A stretch of 64,000 nt of DNA from Strobilurus pachycystidiatus (taxonomy: Eukaryota; Basidiomycota; Agaricomycetes; Agaricales; Physalacriaceae): assembly GCA_019915135.1 (NCBI GenBank), contig JAHLMK010000002.1, forward strand, positions 2,542,001 to 2,606,000. Reading direction: 5' to 3'. This document shows, piece after piece, positions 9,863-21,595 of the stretch (position 1 is its first letter; every line of letters begins with the position of its first letter). Both the position numbers and the translations under genes were made by a program. A model generated the notes under the pieces. It was given only the letters and a program-made list of their open reading frames with translations, was not told the DNA's origin and searched no databases.

Positions 9863-11568
9863 ATGGATGGCGCGTATGTCTCTTCCGACGCTCATTTTCT
9901 GCAACCATCTCATCTCAGTCCTTAAACTTCAGTTCTTGCTTGTTCTGCAGCGGCAAGGCAAAATTTACAGATTCAAATTTGGACGAAAACCTGTCGAGCG
10001 CTCGTGTGGAAGCCCTGTTGAACAGCAATGAGGCTGCGAACCCAGAAGAGGTGATCTGTCTGCAGCACACCGCTCAGAATACCTCTACCTCCCTCCAATC
10101 AATCGACCTGCAGCTTGCCGCTATGCAGACAGCCATCGACGCGCTCAGAGCGACGCGGAAAAATATCGAGACTCGATTTCAGGCCGCTACAAAAATTCTT
10201 CATCCACTACGCGCTCTTCCTAAAGAGCTCCTACGCGAAATCTTCCTCTGGAGTGTGATACCACCCCCATTGGACTCGGAGGATGTGGAGGGACCCATAT
10301 ATGCCTTAGATTCTTTGGATCTTAAGGATCCACCGTGGGTTATCTCCCAAATCTGCAGGCGGTGGAGAAATGTTGCCATCTCTTTTCCTGGACTGTGGTC
10401 CTTCCTACACTTGCGTTTCCGTCATTATGCATTCGACCAAATCCCACAACGCAGACTGCTATACAGGCTTGGACTACACCTGAAAAGATCAGATAATCAC
10501 CATCTATCGGTCTCTATCTGTTCCCTGTCTGCGAAGGAAATCGGCGCGATGGCAATGCTCGAGGTCAGCATCCCCCGCTGGAGCTCTCTTTTCCTCGTCA
10601 TGCCTTTGTCGGCAGTTGATTTCATGGGCGGTAACAGGTTCGAGAATTTGAGGGTCCTCGAAATCGACGGAGACGAGCTTGTCGATTCTGACGAGCCTGT
10701 CGCCGGGCCGCTTGTTGACACTTTCATGACCGCGCCGCGTCTTAGCGAGCTCAACGTCCGCTTCGCATACCACCCTTGCCGTCTTATATTACTTCCTTGG
10801 CACCAGTTGACGACCTACACCTGCCACCCGCGTTCCTACGTAGAATTGGAGGTCTTGCGTAGGCTGACGCACCTCACTACGCTGGTTGTCAAGCTTTGCT
10901 TCGACCGATTCAATGCAGGAGCGCCGCAGGCGAACGAGAGCAGGAAAATCATTCTACCGTTCCTCACCTCGTTGACTATATGTCAGGCCGAATACTTCAG
11001 TGATGGCAACTCTGTCTTCGATCGTTTGGACATGCCAGTCTTGTCGCATCTCAAGTGGGACATGGATCTCTATTGTTACCCCTCAATACATTTTCCCACT
11101 TCGCGGTCTGTACTTGGGCGCCTTCAATTTCTGGATCTTCGCATTCCGGACATGAGTAGCTGTTTTGACGGGGAGGAAGCCGTGAGACTTCTTCGCGCGT
11201 GTCTTCGACTCGCGGAGAGGGTTGAAACATTGCACGCGGCCTTGGATACAAACTGCCTCACCGGGTTCTTCCAGCAGATGACCATTGCAGACGGGAACGG
11301 AGACCTCCTTCTTCCCTCCCTTCGTGATCTTGACCTCCTTCCCTCCCTTCGTGATCTTGCCCTCCAGGAGGTTGAACAGTCACTCAAGGATTTGGACGTC
11401 GAATCGCTTATCGAGATGTTGACGTTGCGTTGTCCAGGCGGCGACAGGCCAACCGGATGCGCTCAAATGGAGAAGCTACGCGTTTCTCATGCGTTGTCGG
11501 ACCTGCTGAGAGGTGGCGACTGGGATCGCATAAGGGATGTGATCAAAGTCGAGAAGATCCCTGCGTAG
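9863..11568 (+). CDS. F-box-like protein, module 1
   Basis: Probable substrate-recognition subunit of an SCF-type ubiquitin ligase, in one of the expanded Agaricomycete F-box-like families. Exon 1 is only 11 nt (9863-9873), followed by a 77-bp intron and exon 2 at 9951-11568, giving 542 residues; this tiny first exon is also present in the copy at 59325. Order: a helical leader (SNEAANPEEV...QLAAMQTAIDALRATRKN), the F-box-like core LRALPKELLREIFLWSVIPP with QICRRWRNVAISFPGLWSFL, then a long leucine-rich C-terminal region (RLTHLTTLVV, LPSLRDL). A 27-nt tandem duplication at about 11307-11360 repeats LLPSLRDL compared with the copy. The target protein is unknown. Confidence 0.8.
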
Positions 11569-11911
11569 AGGCCAGAATAGTTTGCGGGTCTCTTTCGGTT
11601 CGGTGTTTCGTTATGGGACCTGATGAAGCTCGATATTGTCGATGTGCATGGTTGTGTTGTAGCAATCCATACTTCATTGTTACAGACAGTACAATATCGT
11701 CTAAATCTCAGGATGAATGGTCTTTCTCGTTCGATTATCTGACTTACTCGAGTAGACCTATCAGAAAGATACAGATGATGGACGTGCGATTGAATATGAT
11801 TATTCATGTAGTACATAAAGTGAAGGCGTAGAAGCAATTGAGAATGACAAGTGTACAGAATGAGACGGGTAGCAATGCGTATAGGTGTCCGATAACAATG
11901 GAGAACCTGAA

Positions 11912-13871
11912 TTAAATGACGAGGTCAGTCGGCTCGGGGTCGTCAAAGCCCTCTACCGGGACGTTCCACTTCCAGCGACCCTCTAAGAACCCGTTGGCAG
12001 TGTCCTCCAACACGATCTCATTTCGCTTCGACACATAGACCTAAACTTTGGGTCAGTGGTGGGGCAGGGTTAGGGCAACGGGCGCTTACCGTCTTGTCCG
12101 TCACCTTCTGCCTCAACTGCGGAATCGTTTCCGCTTCAATGGGCTGCTCCAGCAGCTCTGACAGCTCCTCGACGGCGTGCTCTAAATCACGCTGGTTGTC
12201 CTCGAACAGCTCCTTCTGGTTCCCTTTCGCCAGGTAGTACGCCATGGCATACGTCCACTTGAGGGTCTGCCGGCACTTGTCCGCCTCCTCCACCGCCTTC
12301 TTCATGAACTGCACCTCAATCCAGGTCAGCGTCGACGTGATCTGCATGTCCTCCATCTTCTTCTCCGTCTTGGCGTACAGATCCAGGGAGAGTTTAGCTG
12401 ATTGCTCGTGGTTTGCCCATCGATTGTAGTACTACGAACGACGTTAGCTTAGCGCGTCATGAGGTGATGTCGTGTTACGAACGTGTAAGTAACGTTCCAA
12501 AGAAGCGCGGCTTCGGCTTTGGGCATCACGCGCATCTATGCCGGCCTTCTCCTCGAAGCGATTACAAGAGTACCAGGAAGTACCATGTTCTGACCAGGGT
12601 CCCATACACACCCAGCAGAACTCGTTCTTGCACTTCTTGCATGTCATATGGCTGTGAAACGGGTCAATATGTAGATGTGCGCTAAAATATATACGTACTT
12701 GCAGCCGCCGTTCTTCTCGATGGTGCTGACACACTTTGGACACTCTTTCGTGTTACTCTTTATCCAGTTGGCGGTCTCGCTGTCGTCGGCGCACTTTTTC
12801 AGCCACATCCTCGCGACGCTGCAGACAACCGGTCGGTGATCGCTGTCAATAGGACACCCGAAACAAAACTTGTGCTCCTTTGCAGAAGCGACAGACGTCT
12901 CTTTGGCGGTGACCTGGCCGGGGATACCTCGTGCCCCGCAAGAGACAGTAGGTACGACAGTAATTAGGCTGGACTTGGAGGAAGCGGATGGACACGACAC
13001 GGTGTTTGTGCATCCGGGATGGGGACAGAATTTGAGATTGGCATTGCAGGACACAAAATGGCGGGCAAGGAGCTCCTGGAAGCGCTGGTAGGTGCTCTCA
13101 TCGTCGCCAGTGAGGACGGAGCGGACGAATGGATCAGGCGCGACAAGGCCACAGCCCTCGGCCATGCACCGGATGCAGTGCTCGCCCTCATCACGTATCT
13201 TGGACGAGACGTACGCCGTCCAGCAGTTGGAGCAGAACGGGTGGCTGCAGTCGAGCGCGAGCGTCTCGAGGTCGGCCGAGTCGTCAAAGCAGATCGGGCA
13301 GACGAACGGCTCGTCCTTAGCCTTCGCCTTCGCCTTTGTCACCAGGCCCTTTGAGGTTGATCGTGTGGTCGTGCGCGTCCTGACCGGCGTAGCGGGTGAC
13401 GGCGGCTCGGCGACGATGAGCCCCGCCGTCTCCGAGATCTTGGTAGGGTTGTCCATGTACTTCTCAATCAGGCGCTCCTTGTTCCACGAGGAGTGGCGCA
13501 GCAGCAGCGCGGCGGGGCCGACCTGCGACACACTGGGATAAGCGGCGTCCAAGCCAGAGCACGGCGACACTCACCTCGACGCCCAGGATGCCGCAGATAT
13601 GGTCGATATCGTGGCGCATGAGCTTCTCGACGGCGGGCTGGCTCAGCGACTCGTACTCAATCTCGTACGACTTGCGCTTGACGCCCGTGTCGACCTTGAA
13701 GTCCTCGTTGTAGGCGTCCATATCCATATCGTCATCGTCGCCTGCGGCGGGCTCAGTAACCATCATGGCAACGCCGCCGCCGTGCTCACCGTCGTCCTGC
13801 GTGCCATCTATCATGTCCTCATCGTCGTAGTAATCGCCCTCATCGTCAGAGAATTCGTAGTCGGACGACAT
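11912..13871 (-). CDS. Ariadne-type RBR E3 ubiquitin ligase
   Basis: RING-between-RING ligase of the ariadne/HHARI class: it takes ubiquitin from an E2 onto a RING2 cysteine and transfers it to substrates; cytoplasm or nucleus. Exons 13871-13575, 13522-12699, 12651-12483, 12431-12090 and 12040-11912 give 586 residues, with introns of 47-52 bp. Order: very acidic N-terminus ([15 protein letters not shown]), UBA-like region, RING1 ([22 protein letters not shown]), IBR with [15 protein letters not shown], and RING2 ([19 protein letters not shown]), where the Cys of GGC matches the catalytic position of [18 protein letters not shown] follows, then the helical ariadne domain ([22 protein letters not shown]). 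A splice inside GGC-N restores the motif. The gene appears intact. A broken copy of its last exon lies near 62 kb. Confidence 0.93.
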
Positions 13872-14197
13872 CGTGGTAAGCAGTTAACAAGCAGAGCCCT
13901 CCGAGGCCGCTGACTCAGGTCACGTGGCTCTAGCGCGACTCAGAATGACTGCCTGCGCGCCTCCAGCGCGACTCCTACCGCCGTGTCCCATGCTACTGGG
14001 AGTTCAAATCAAAGTCCCTCATGCGGGCGGAGCTACTAGCTCATGGAGAACGCCACTTTCAAAATACGTGGCTACTCGTCTTGATGCTTTAAGCCATTGG
14101 TAGCAACTTCTCTGGACTCGTTAGGAAGAAAGCTGTGCGGCTTATATATTCAAATATCCAAATGCTATCGTAGAAACCAAGGTCATATAGTAAAATA

Positions 14198-16576
14198 TCA
14201 CAGAACGTAGATGAAGTCTTCATTCTTGCCATCAGTCAGATCGTCGAACGCCTGGTCGTTACGCGCTTTCACGCCATCCTTCGCATCTGTATCCATTTCG
14301 CTGTACGCTTGCAGGGACTTGTCCTTGACCTTTCCTGGTTTGCCGAGGGCCACGCGCCTCTGAGCGTGTACGCTGTTGCGCCATGCAAGGTAGGCAGCAG
14401 TGACTCTGGAGCAGAATTGAGTTGAGGACTAATGCAAGAGAGAAACACTACGCACAGAGTCATGACAGAGAGAAGGATCCAACAAATCAAGCTGCATGAT
14501 GTGAGATGATATCGGCCAAGCAACCGGATGTCACTCACTTGGCAATCAAGCCTCTGTGGAAATATGGCTTTTCCTCAGTCGTGTAGAGAAGTGGTCCGAC
14601 GATCTACCCAAAATCAGTCAATTGAGGCCAAGACGATGGCCGAAACGTGACGTACATTGCCAGCACATTGCGCGATGAAAACAATGCCAGTGGTCATGGT
14701 TTTCTTGGTGTGTCCAGCAGTGTTCTGCGAGGCCCATGTATAAAGCATAGGTTCTAAGACCCAATGAGCACGTCTAAGAATTGGGCGTATCGAGAACACG
14801 TACGCAAACCGGTGAAGAACGACAACTATCGACAACAGCGTTGAGCGACTTCCAACGGACAAACCGAAACTACTCACAACATAATAGCACCCAAGCAGCT
14901 TGTTCTTCAACTCGGGCTCCCTGCCCAGGGTGTACAACGCAGCGGCACCTGCGATAGGCGGCAGGGTCAGGAAGAAGATAACCGGCCATTTTAGCTGAAT
15001 CTTGGTCGAAACCGTGGCAGCCAGAAGGGTGATTATGACCTGGAACGCGCTGAACGGGATGTTGAACAGGATGGTGTTGAACTGGTTGAAGCCAAAGCCC
15101 TCTGCGATTCAGCCTTTGCGTCAGCCTTCGGAGGAGAAAATAATAGAAGACGACGAACGGATGATGAGTGGTCCGAATGCACCGATTCCGCCAGATGGAA
15201 CACTAAGGAGTCACAGGTTGGAGGAAGTAGAATCGGTTACGACATTGGACTTACGCGCAGAGGAAAAGTAGAGAGAACCAAAGGTAGGTTTTGATGTCGA
15301 GCGCCGTGTCCCAGACTTGTTCCCATTTCCAGACCTTAGCTTCCGTTCCCTGTGCACAAATGTCAGAAGGGACGGTGGTATCAACATCCTTCCTCACCTG
15401 GTTGTTGGCACGCAATCTCTCGATGGCGATAATCTTCTCGTCATGCGTCAAGAACTTCGCTTTGGTGGGGGAGTCCGGCAGGACGAAGCTACAAAGGATG
15501 AGGCTATGAAACAGTTCGACATTCGCAGACATACAAGACTATTGGCGAGCACACCACAGTCAACAACCCGATGAACAGGAAGATCACCTGTTGCCAGTCA
15601 GATGTATGGTCGGAAATGGAAGCACTTGGGACGGACCTGATACGGACGAAGCGAGCCGTCGATATGGCCAAGTCCCCAGGACAGAAGAGAGCCAACCATC
15701 CCAGTACCTCCGTTCATGGCCATCCACATGGCCAATCGCATCGTCTGCTCACGGCGGCGCCACCACTAGAGTAGCAATGTCAGACGATGTGACGTTCGAG
15801 GCAAATGTATAACACACCATTTGAGTGACCGTCATGAAGGAGGGTGCTTGAATGAGAGTATAAGACAAGCTGAGAGAGGACGGAAGATTGGAGAACTCAC
15901 CGACTGTAGCTTCGAAGAGTCCCAAGAAGAACCGCCCAGCGATCAAGCCTTTGAAGTCAGTCGCAGCTGCCGTGCATGCGACAGAGGCGCCCCATAAAAA
16001 GACGTTGACGGCGACTGCCAGTGAACGTCGTTTAGCGACCACATTGAGTGAAAAGAATGCGACATACGATACTTGGCGACAGGCAACTTGACAATGAAGT
16101 AAGATGAGGCGGGCTGCCAGACAATTTGGGCGACGTAGACGATACTGCTGAGCCAACTGTACTGTTTTCCGACGAGGCCTGGAGTGGGGATCAGAATGAG
16201 ACGAGAGGATTATCTAAAAACGTACCGGTATCGGCTACGATACCAAAGACAGACGTATAAGACAGAGAAGACCTGTAACAAGGACATCAACAACTCGTAG
16301 ACAAGGCTTTACAACGCGAACTTACTTGTCCAATTGTTGGAGGAAATACACCATGAGGATGACGGGCATGAGCCACAGGTCGATCTTCCGAAGGACGCGC
16401 CTATCCTCTTCGGCCGTTATCTCTCGATGGACGGCGCTGTCGCCAATGATGGCCAGCGCAGCGTCGCCGTGTTTCTTCGAGGGCCCAGCTTCAGCATTCT
16501 GGGACTTGGCCTCCTCCAGGTGGTCGTCCTGGACTTTGCCCAAGGAAGTAATCGAATCACGAGTAGGCGAGGTCAT
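14198..16576 (-). CDS. MFS transporter, allantoate/nicotinate permease-like (Dal5/Tna1 type)
   Basis: Plasma-membrane major facilitator of the anion:cation symporter family, probably importing a small organic anion. ATG at 16576; stop at 14198-14200 after KNEDFIYVL. About ten short introns break the frame. The N-terminal cytosolic part (about 60 residues) leads to EEDRRVLRKIDLWLMPVIL and YFLQQLDK, then exon 2 (SSLSYTSVFGIVADTG), VGKQYSWLSSIVYVAQIVWQ, VAKYLAVNVFLWGASVACT and FKGLIAGRFFLGLFEATV, all classic for this family. The C-terminal tail after the last helix is Lys/Asp-rich. It is divergent from the oxidoreductase at 17103, so the pair may serve one uptake and catabolic step. The substrate is not predictable. 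Exact internal exon limits were only partly worked out. Confidence 0.85.
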
Positions 16577-17102
16577 GTTGGTGGTCGAGAATTCAGAAGG
16601 CGCGCTTCTTCTCGTCCCTTACTCGTCAACACGAGATTTATATACATTACCTGGTCGCGACTGGTGACTGGTGAAATCTCCACGGCTGCCAGCGGCCCGG
16701 CTCGTCCAATTTGCCAGAGAAAAGGTTTAGCCTCCTGTGCCGAAAGAGTAAATCTTTAAGCAGGAGAGTTGATTGAAATTGCAATGACCTGCTTACGCCC
16801 ATCTGAACCCTGCAAATGGGGTAACAGAGTTGTAAATAGAGACTGCCCCAGCCAGGAACGTTCAGGAACGCCAAGAAACACTTTGTTGCTGGGCTTTGCT
16901 GGGGTGTGCTGGGGTGTTGCTGGGGCCCCGCATTTTCAAACGAGGCGACATGGGACTCAGGAGCGTCATTCGCTCCTATTCACTCCTGCAGCTCATTCGG
17001 ACCGAGTCGGACCGATGAGTATCTTCTAATCTTCCGAGAATCCTGCCTTATAACGAAGACCCAGCAGGACGTCTTCACGTAAACCACCAAGTCTCTCTCA
17101 TC
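16577..17102. promoter_or_regulatory. Divergent promoter region between transporter and oxidoreductase
   Basis: A 526-bp region between the divergent start codons at 16576 (minus) and 17103 (plus). It contains the G-tract cluster at 16891-16925 and AT-rich TATA-like sequences near 16635 (TTATATAC) and 17048 (TTATAA), close to each gene. A shared regulator is inferred from the arrangement only. Confidence 0.45.
16891..16925 (+). promoter_or_regulatory. Potential G-quadruplex in divergent promoter
   Basis: Four G-tracts (16891-16893, 16901-16904, 16911-16914 and 16922-16925) are separated by loops of 7, 6 and 7 nt, meeting the usual G3+N1-7 rule. The unit GCTGGGGTGT is itself repeated. Confidence 0.5.
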
Positions 17103-18701
17103 ATGTCTGGAAGCACCGATAACAAACCCATCGGCGGGCGCGTCGCCATCATCGGTACCGGCGCTCGCGCTGCCATGTTCGTTCGCGGTATCGCCGAGCG
17201 TCCAGCCAGTTCTGTCGTTGCGATCCTTGAGCCCAACTCCATTCGCGCGGCACATTACAACGATCTGCTGACCTCACTGGGCGCTCCCACTGTTCCCATC
17301 TACAAGCCCGACCAGTTCAAGGAGATGCTGGCGACGGAGAAGGTGGAGGCAATTGTCGTCACTTGTGTGGACGCGCTGCATCATCTGTACATCATCCCTG
17401 CGCTGGAAGCCGGAGGCAAGTGAATTCCCGCCCGGATCTATGAGTTTTCGGATGACAATCAGCGCAGTCCGCGTCCTCACTGAGAAGCCCATGACCACGG
17501 ATGTTGACAAGTGTCGCGCGATCCTGGAAACCGTCCAGCGCACTGGTCGTCATCTGACGGTCACTTTTAATTACCGGTAGGAGTCTATTTCAGAGAAATG
17601 TAAGGTTAGCGCTGACGATCCACAGGTACAACCCTGTCCATGAGCTTGTCAAGCGAACGATAGCAGAGGGCAAAATCGGCACTGGTAAGAACTTACTTCT
17701 CCTTGACATCCTTCCCTGGAGATTGAAGCATTTTCCAGTCCTATCCGTCCATTTTGAATGGCTCCTCGACACTGTCCACGGCGCTGACTATTTCCGCCGA
17801 TGGCACAGACAAAAATCCAACTCCGGCGGCCTCATGGTGCACAAGTCCGGTCATCATTTTGACCTCGTCAACTGGTGGATCGACTCGGAGCCGGAGACAG
17901 TCGCGGCTATGGGGAAGCTTGCGTTCTACGGCGACAAAGCGGGTAAGAAGCATGGATGGGCAAAAGATTATGTGAGGGCCCGAGAAAGCGAGGAGGCGAA
18001 GCTGGACCCATTCGCCATTCATATGGAACAAGACGAGGAGCTCAAGAAGCTCTACACTGATGCGGAAGGGGAGGATGGCTATCATCGTGACCTAAACGTA
18101 AGGGTTCCTCTTCATAAGATGTTGATGGCGAGGCTAACCCATAGTGCAGGTTTTTGCGCCAGGAATTGGTATCGAAGACGACATGAGCGTGATGGTCAGA
18201 TACGCCTCAGGCGCGACAATGTCATACCACTTGGTGAGTCTACATCGTCAATCAATGACTGCACCGTCACCCAAACTTGTATAGACCGCCTACTCGCCCT
18301 GGGAAGGATATCGAGTGATGTTCAACGGCTCCGAAGGACGCCTCGAGCTCGACGTCGTCGAATCCGAGTATCGCGAACCCCTAGAGACCATGGGTCTGAC
18401 CCACGGCACCAAGTCTCAACCCCACGCAGGCGGAGCCAAAGTCACTCTGCAGCGTCTCTGGGAGAAATCCCAAGACCTTCCCGTTGTGGTGGACCACTCC
18501 GGCCACGGCGGTGGCGACATCCGAATGCTCAGCAACTTGTTCGGCCCTACGCCTGGTGAGGTCGCTGATACAGGTGATGCTTCGAAGCAGTCGGCGAACG
18601 AACGCGATGGAGCGATGGCATTGGCGGTTGGTTTACTTGCGAACGAGAGTTTCAAGACCGGGCAGTTTGTGAGCCTGAAGAGTTTGCAATTGCCGCTTTG
18701 A
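17103..18701 (+). CDS. Gfo/Idh/MocA-family NAD(P)-dependent oxidoreductase
   Basis: Probable cytosolic dehydrogenase or reductase acting on a sugar, polyol or related substrate. Exons 17103-17419, 17463-17576, 17626-17684, 17739-18097, 18150-18233 and 18285-18701 give 449 residues. Residues about 13-25 ([13 protein letters not shown]) form the Rossmann dinucleotide motif. VRVLTEKPM carries the conserved EKP Lys. The central and C-terminal region includes [18 protein letters not shown], where the His residues fit the catalytic H-x3-D/H position of the family, and ends with [18 protein letters not shown]. Splicing restores the frame at each of the five introns. It is divergent from the MFS transporter at 16576. 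The substrate cannot be assigned from sequence. Confidence 0.88.
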
Positions 18702-18823
18702 AGAGAATGAGGTGTACGCAGATATTGATAGAGCAAATTTAAACTTTGAATTTCCGTGAGCTAATGCGAATCAAGAAAAAGAAATAAATTTTAAAGTCCC
18801 TGAGATACAACTCACTCACTCGG

Positions 18824-21595
18824 TCAAGTCGCCGGGTCGGCGGTGACACTCTTCAACATCTCCCTCAGATCGCCCTCATCTATCAAAGTCGACCTCAGAG
18901 CACCCGCATACATGTTCCCAGCCACAGCTTTGAAAGTCCCATACTCGTCCACGACCCTCTCAACCACATGTTGTACTAACACACCCACAGTCCTATCATT
19001 CTCGAGGTACAGCTTCAGTCGGACTACGCTGGAACGCAGATCGCGTTCACATGCAGATCGAAATTCCGTGTTGAGAGCTTCAGCAGCCTCTTGTGACGCC
19101 CAGGGCTGTGCGGCCACTGATGCGGTCTTGTCGGTCGATGCGTTGAAGTCATTGATACGATCAAGCCATGAGCTGAGCGGCGTGCAGATTGGCGAGGCGC
19201 ACTGGCTTATGACGTCCGAACAAACACGGCGTAGTTCATGATCAATGCCCTGATGTATGCGTCAGTGCGACCTTTCGAGATTGAGAGTTAGGTCGACGGC
19301 GTACGTATTTCACTCCGTCACCACGGGGAGCGCCGCCAAAGCTCGACATGAAAGCATTGGGAAGAAGAGCCGTGGTGCGACTGAGCATAGAAGCTAGGGC
19401 ATCTGTCACACCAGTAAAGTTAATACTGCTGGGATCGTAATCTCGTTGCACCAGATCGAGATTGTTGGTGATCTCCTTCATAATGAGTAGGTGTCGCACT
19501 AAGAACAGGTGCCCATCCAAAGGGTCCTTCATCTTGATCATTTCCGACGCGGAGACCAGGGACTGTTGACACAGCGACAACGCTTCCTGGGAAATGTCCT
19601 CGAAGATCGCTGGCTTGGAGAACTTTAGTTTGACGCTCATGAGGCCAGATGACGATGTACCTTTACATAGGCGCGTAGTTGAGACAATACCCAATATGTT
19701 TTCTGCAGAGTAGGATACCAAGTATCTTGCTTCGCCAACGACTCCGACTTGAAGAGCTCGCTGATGCTCTGCTTCTCCTTCAAATCAAAAGAGGACACAG
19801 GTTTACGCGCCTCTGCACTACATCAATTCTTGCTCAACAAAAGAGTACAGCGCGTACTCACCAACAAGGATATCCGGATACGCCAAATCCTCTGGCTTTG
19901 TAACGTAGTAGCGTATGTCGGTCTGTATGACAGACTGCGCCTTGAAGAACAACCGAGTCTGTGCATCCTGAAGGACCATTTCGAGTAGTTGACTGATGTG
20001 CAACCGGTGGAGGCCGGGTCCCTTGGACTGGAGGTCGATGTTGAGCTCATCGACGCCGTCTTCGTGGTCGTCGACATCTGCTTGTGGCTGGTCGAGGACC
20101 ATTAGCGCCTGTAGAACGGTACAAACTTCACAAAGTGCGGTCAATCGAGGTTCGTGGAGAATACGAGGCCGTAGGTCATCGTACAGGTAGTCACACAAGT
20201 TCTCGAGGTACTGGCTGTGATTTATTAGGAAATGTCTGTCTGCAACACGAGATGAAACTTACTATAGTTGATCTTCACCAGAGTCGAAAAAGACACGGAA
20301 TAGGTCAAACTCTTCGACACACAGATCCTTCAGATAGCTGCACCCGGCTCTCGTAAGAGAAACCAGTTCTGTACGCGTAGGATCCAAGCCTTTGATTTCC
20401 TCCATGAGTCGACCGACAAGCAAAGACTTGCGTGTACTGAAATAGGCAGCGTGGCACTCAGAAAGAAGGGAAGAGAGTTCGTCATGATGCGTCAATGCCC
20501 TTCGCTCCAATTCGCGCAACAAAGGCGACAGTTGAGGAGAGACACTCTTGAAACGAGTGTATAATAGATGTATCTGGGCTGTGGACGAAACGCCTTGCTC
20601 TGAGAGTCTCCGTGATATGTCCGCCGAGAGAGCTCGCAGGGAGCCGACGAAGTACATTTTAATCAGTGTCATGGCGCGGGTCATGCATTGCTGGAATCGT
20701 AGCAGATATACTTCGGCTTCGCGGAAATGTCGCTGTGGAAGAATGAGAAAAATGGACAAGGACGATGAAAAAGGCCTACATGAGATTTGAGATAGTCGAT
20801 GCAGATATCGACGCGTTCGACCATGTAGAGAAAGTCAGACTGCAGGACGAGGGATTCGCCAGGATGATTCAACATTCGGGTAGCGTGTTCCAGCTCTTGA
20901 AAATATTCTAGACGAGTGCCAATCTCCTCAGTGAGATGCAAAAGGTGGTCCTACAATCTTGTTAGCGAAATCAAAGGGAGAAGGCGGTAGACATACGCGT
21001 TCTTCAAGCAACCGCTCGCAGGCATCCTTCAGACTCTTCCCACCTTCTTCCACGCTCGTCCAGCCCTCCAGCATTTGATCCACTTCGCAGTCGATTTCGT
21101 CGATTCTTTCGAGGAGAAAGTCGCAGGTCGTGAGATGGTCGGACACGCTGGCGACGTGGGCGCGAAAATGGGCTTCCTGGCTGTGCGCGACGGACCTGTC
21201 GATGACGGCGAACCAGTCGTAGAACTGTTGCGGTGTCTGCACTGGCTGCTTGGGGAGTAATGCATGCGCCGGAGCTGACAGCCGCGACGGGTTGGGGGTA
21301 CCAGGGCGGGAATTGGGACCAAGGAATTTGACCTTGGGCGTCGAGGGCCGCGACGGCGAGTTGTCGTCGTCGTCCAGCTGAGAGGCGGTCAGCGCCATGG
21401 TGGAGAAGTACTGCTGGTGCGCACTGTGATGGGCATGGGCAGCTTTTCACTGGCAGCCTTGACCAGGCCAACGCTGCGAATTTCGAGGTCGCTCAACGGC
21501 GCCTTTGCTTCCCAGTCCTCCACATTTATCGTTGATCGCGAGGTGCCCGGGAGATTTAGCGTCGGCGCTCGTCGTGGTGCCGTTCGAGTCGCCAT
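18824..21595 (-). CDS. COG3: Conserved oligomeric Golgi complex subunit 3 (Sec34-like)
   Basis: Subunit of the COG tethering complex, which acts in retrograde vesicle traffic at the Golgi. ATG at 21595 (MATRTAPRRAPTLNLPG); stop at 18824. Roughly 800 residues across about eight exons. The low-complexity N-terminus has LDDDDNSPSRPSTPKVKFLG. It is followed by the Sec34-type region: QQFYDWFAVIDRSVA, LERIDEIDCEVDQMLEG, DHLLHLTEEIGTRLEYFQEL, SLVLQSDFLYMVERVDICID, FREAEVYLLRFQQCMTRAMT and SECHAAYFSTRKSLLVGRL. The C-terminal part is helical (LPNAFMSSFGGAPRGDG). The order and length match fungal COG3. Only some exon borders were checked. Confidence 0.88.

Noticed and set aside
13019..13541. Plus-strand ORFs of up to 149 codons opposite the RBR ligase
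   Set aside because: Antisense shadows of a GC-rich coding exon with intact RING motifs on the minus strand.
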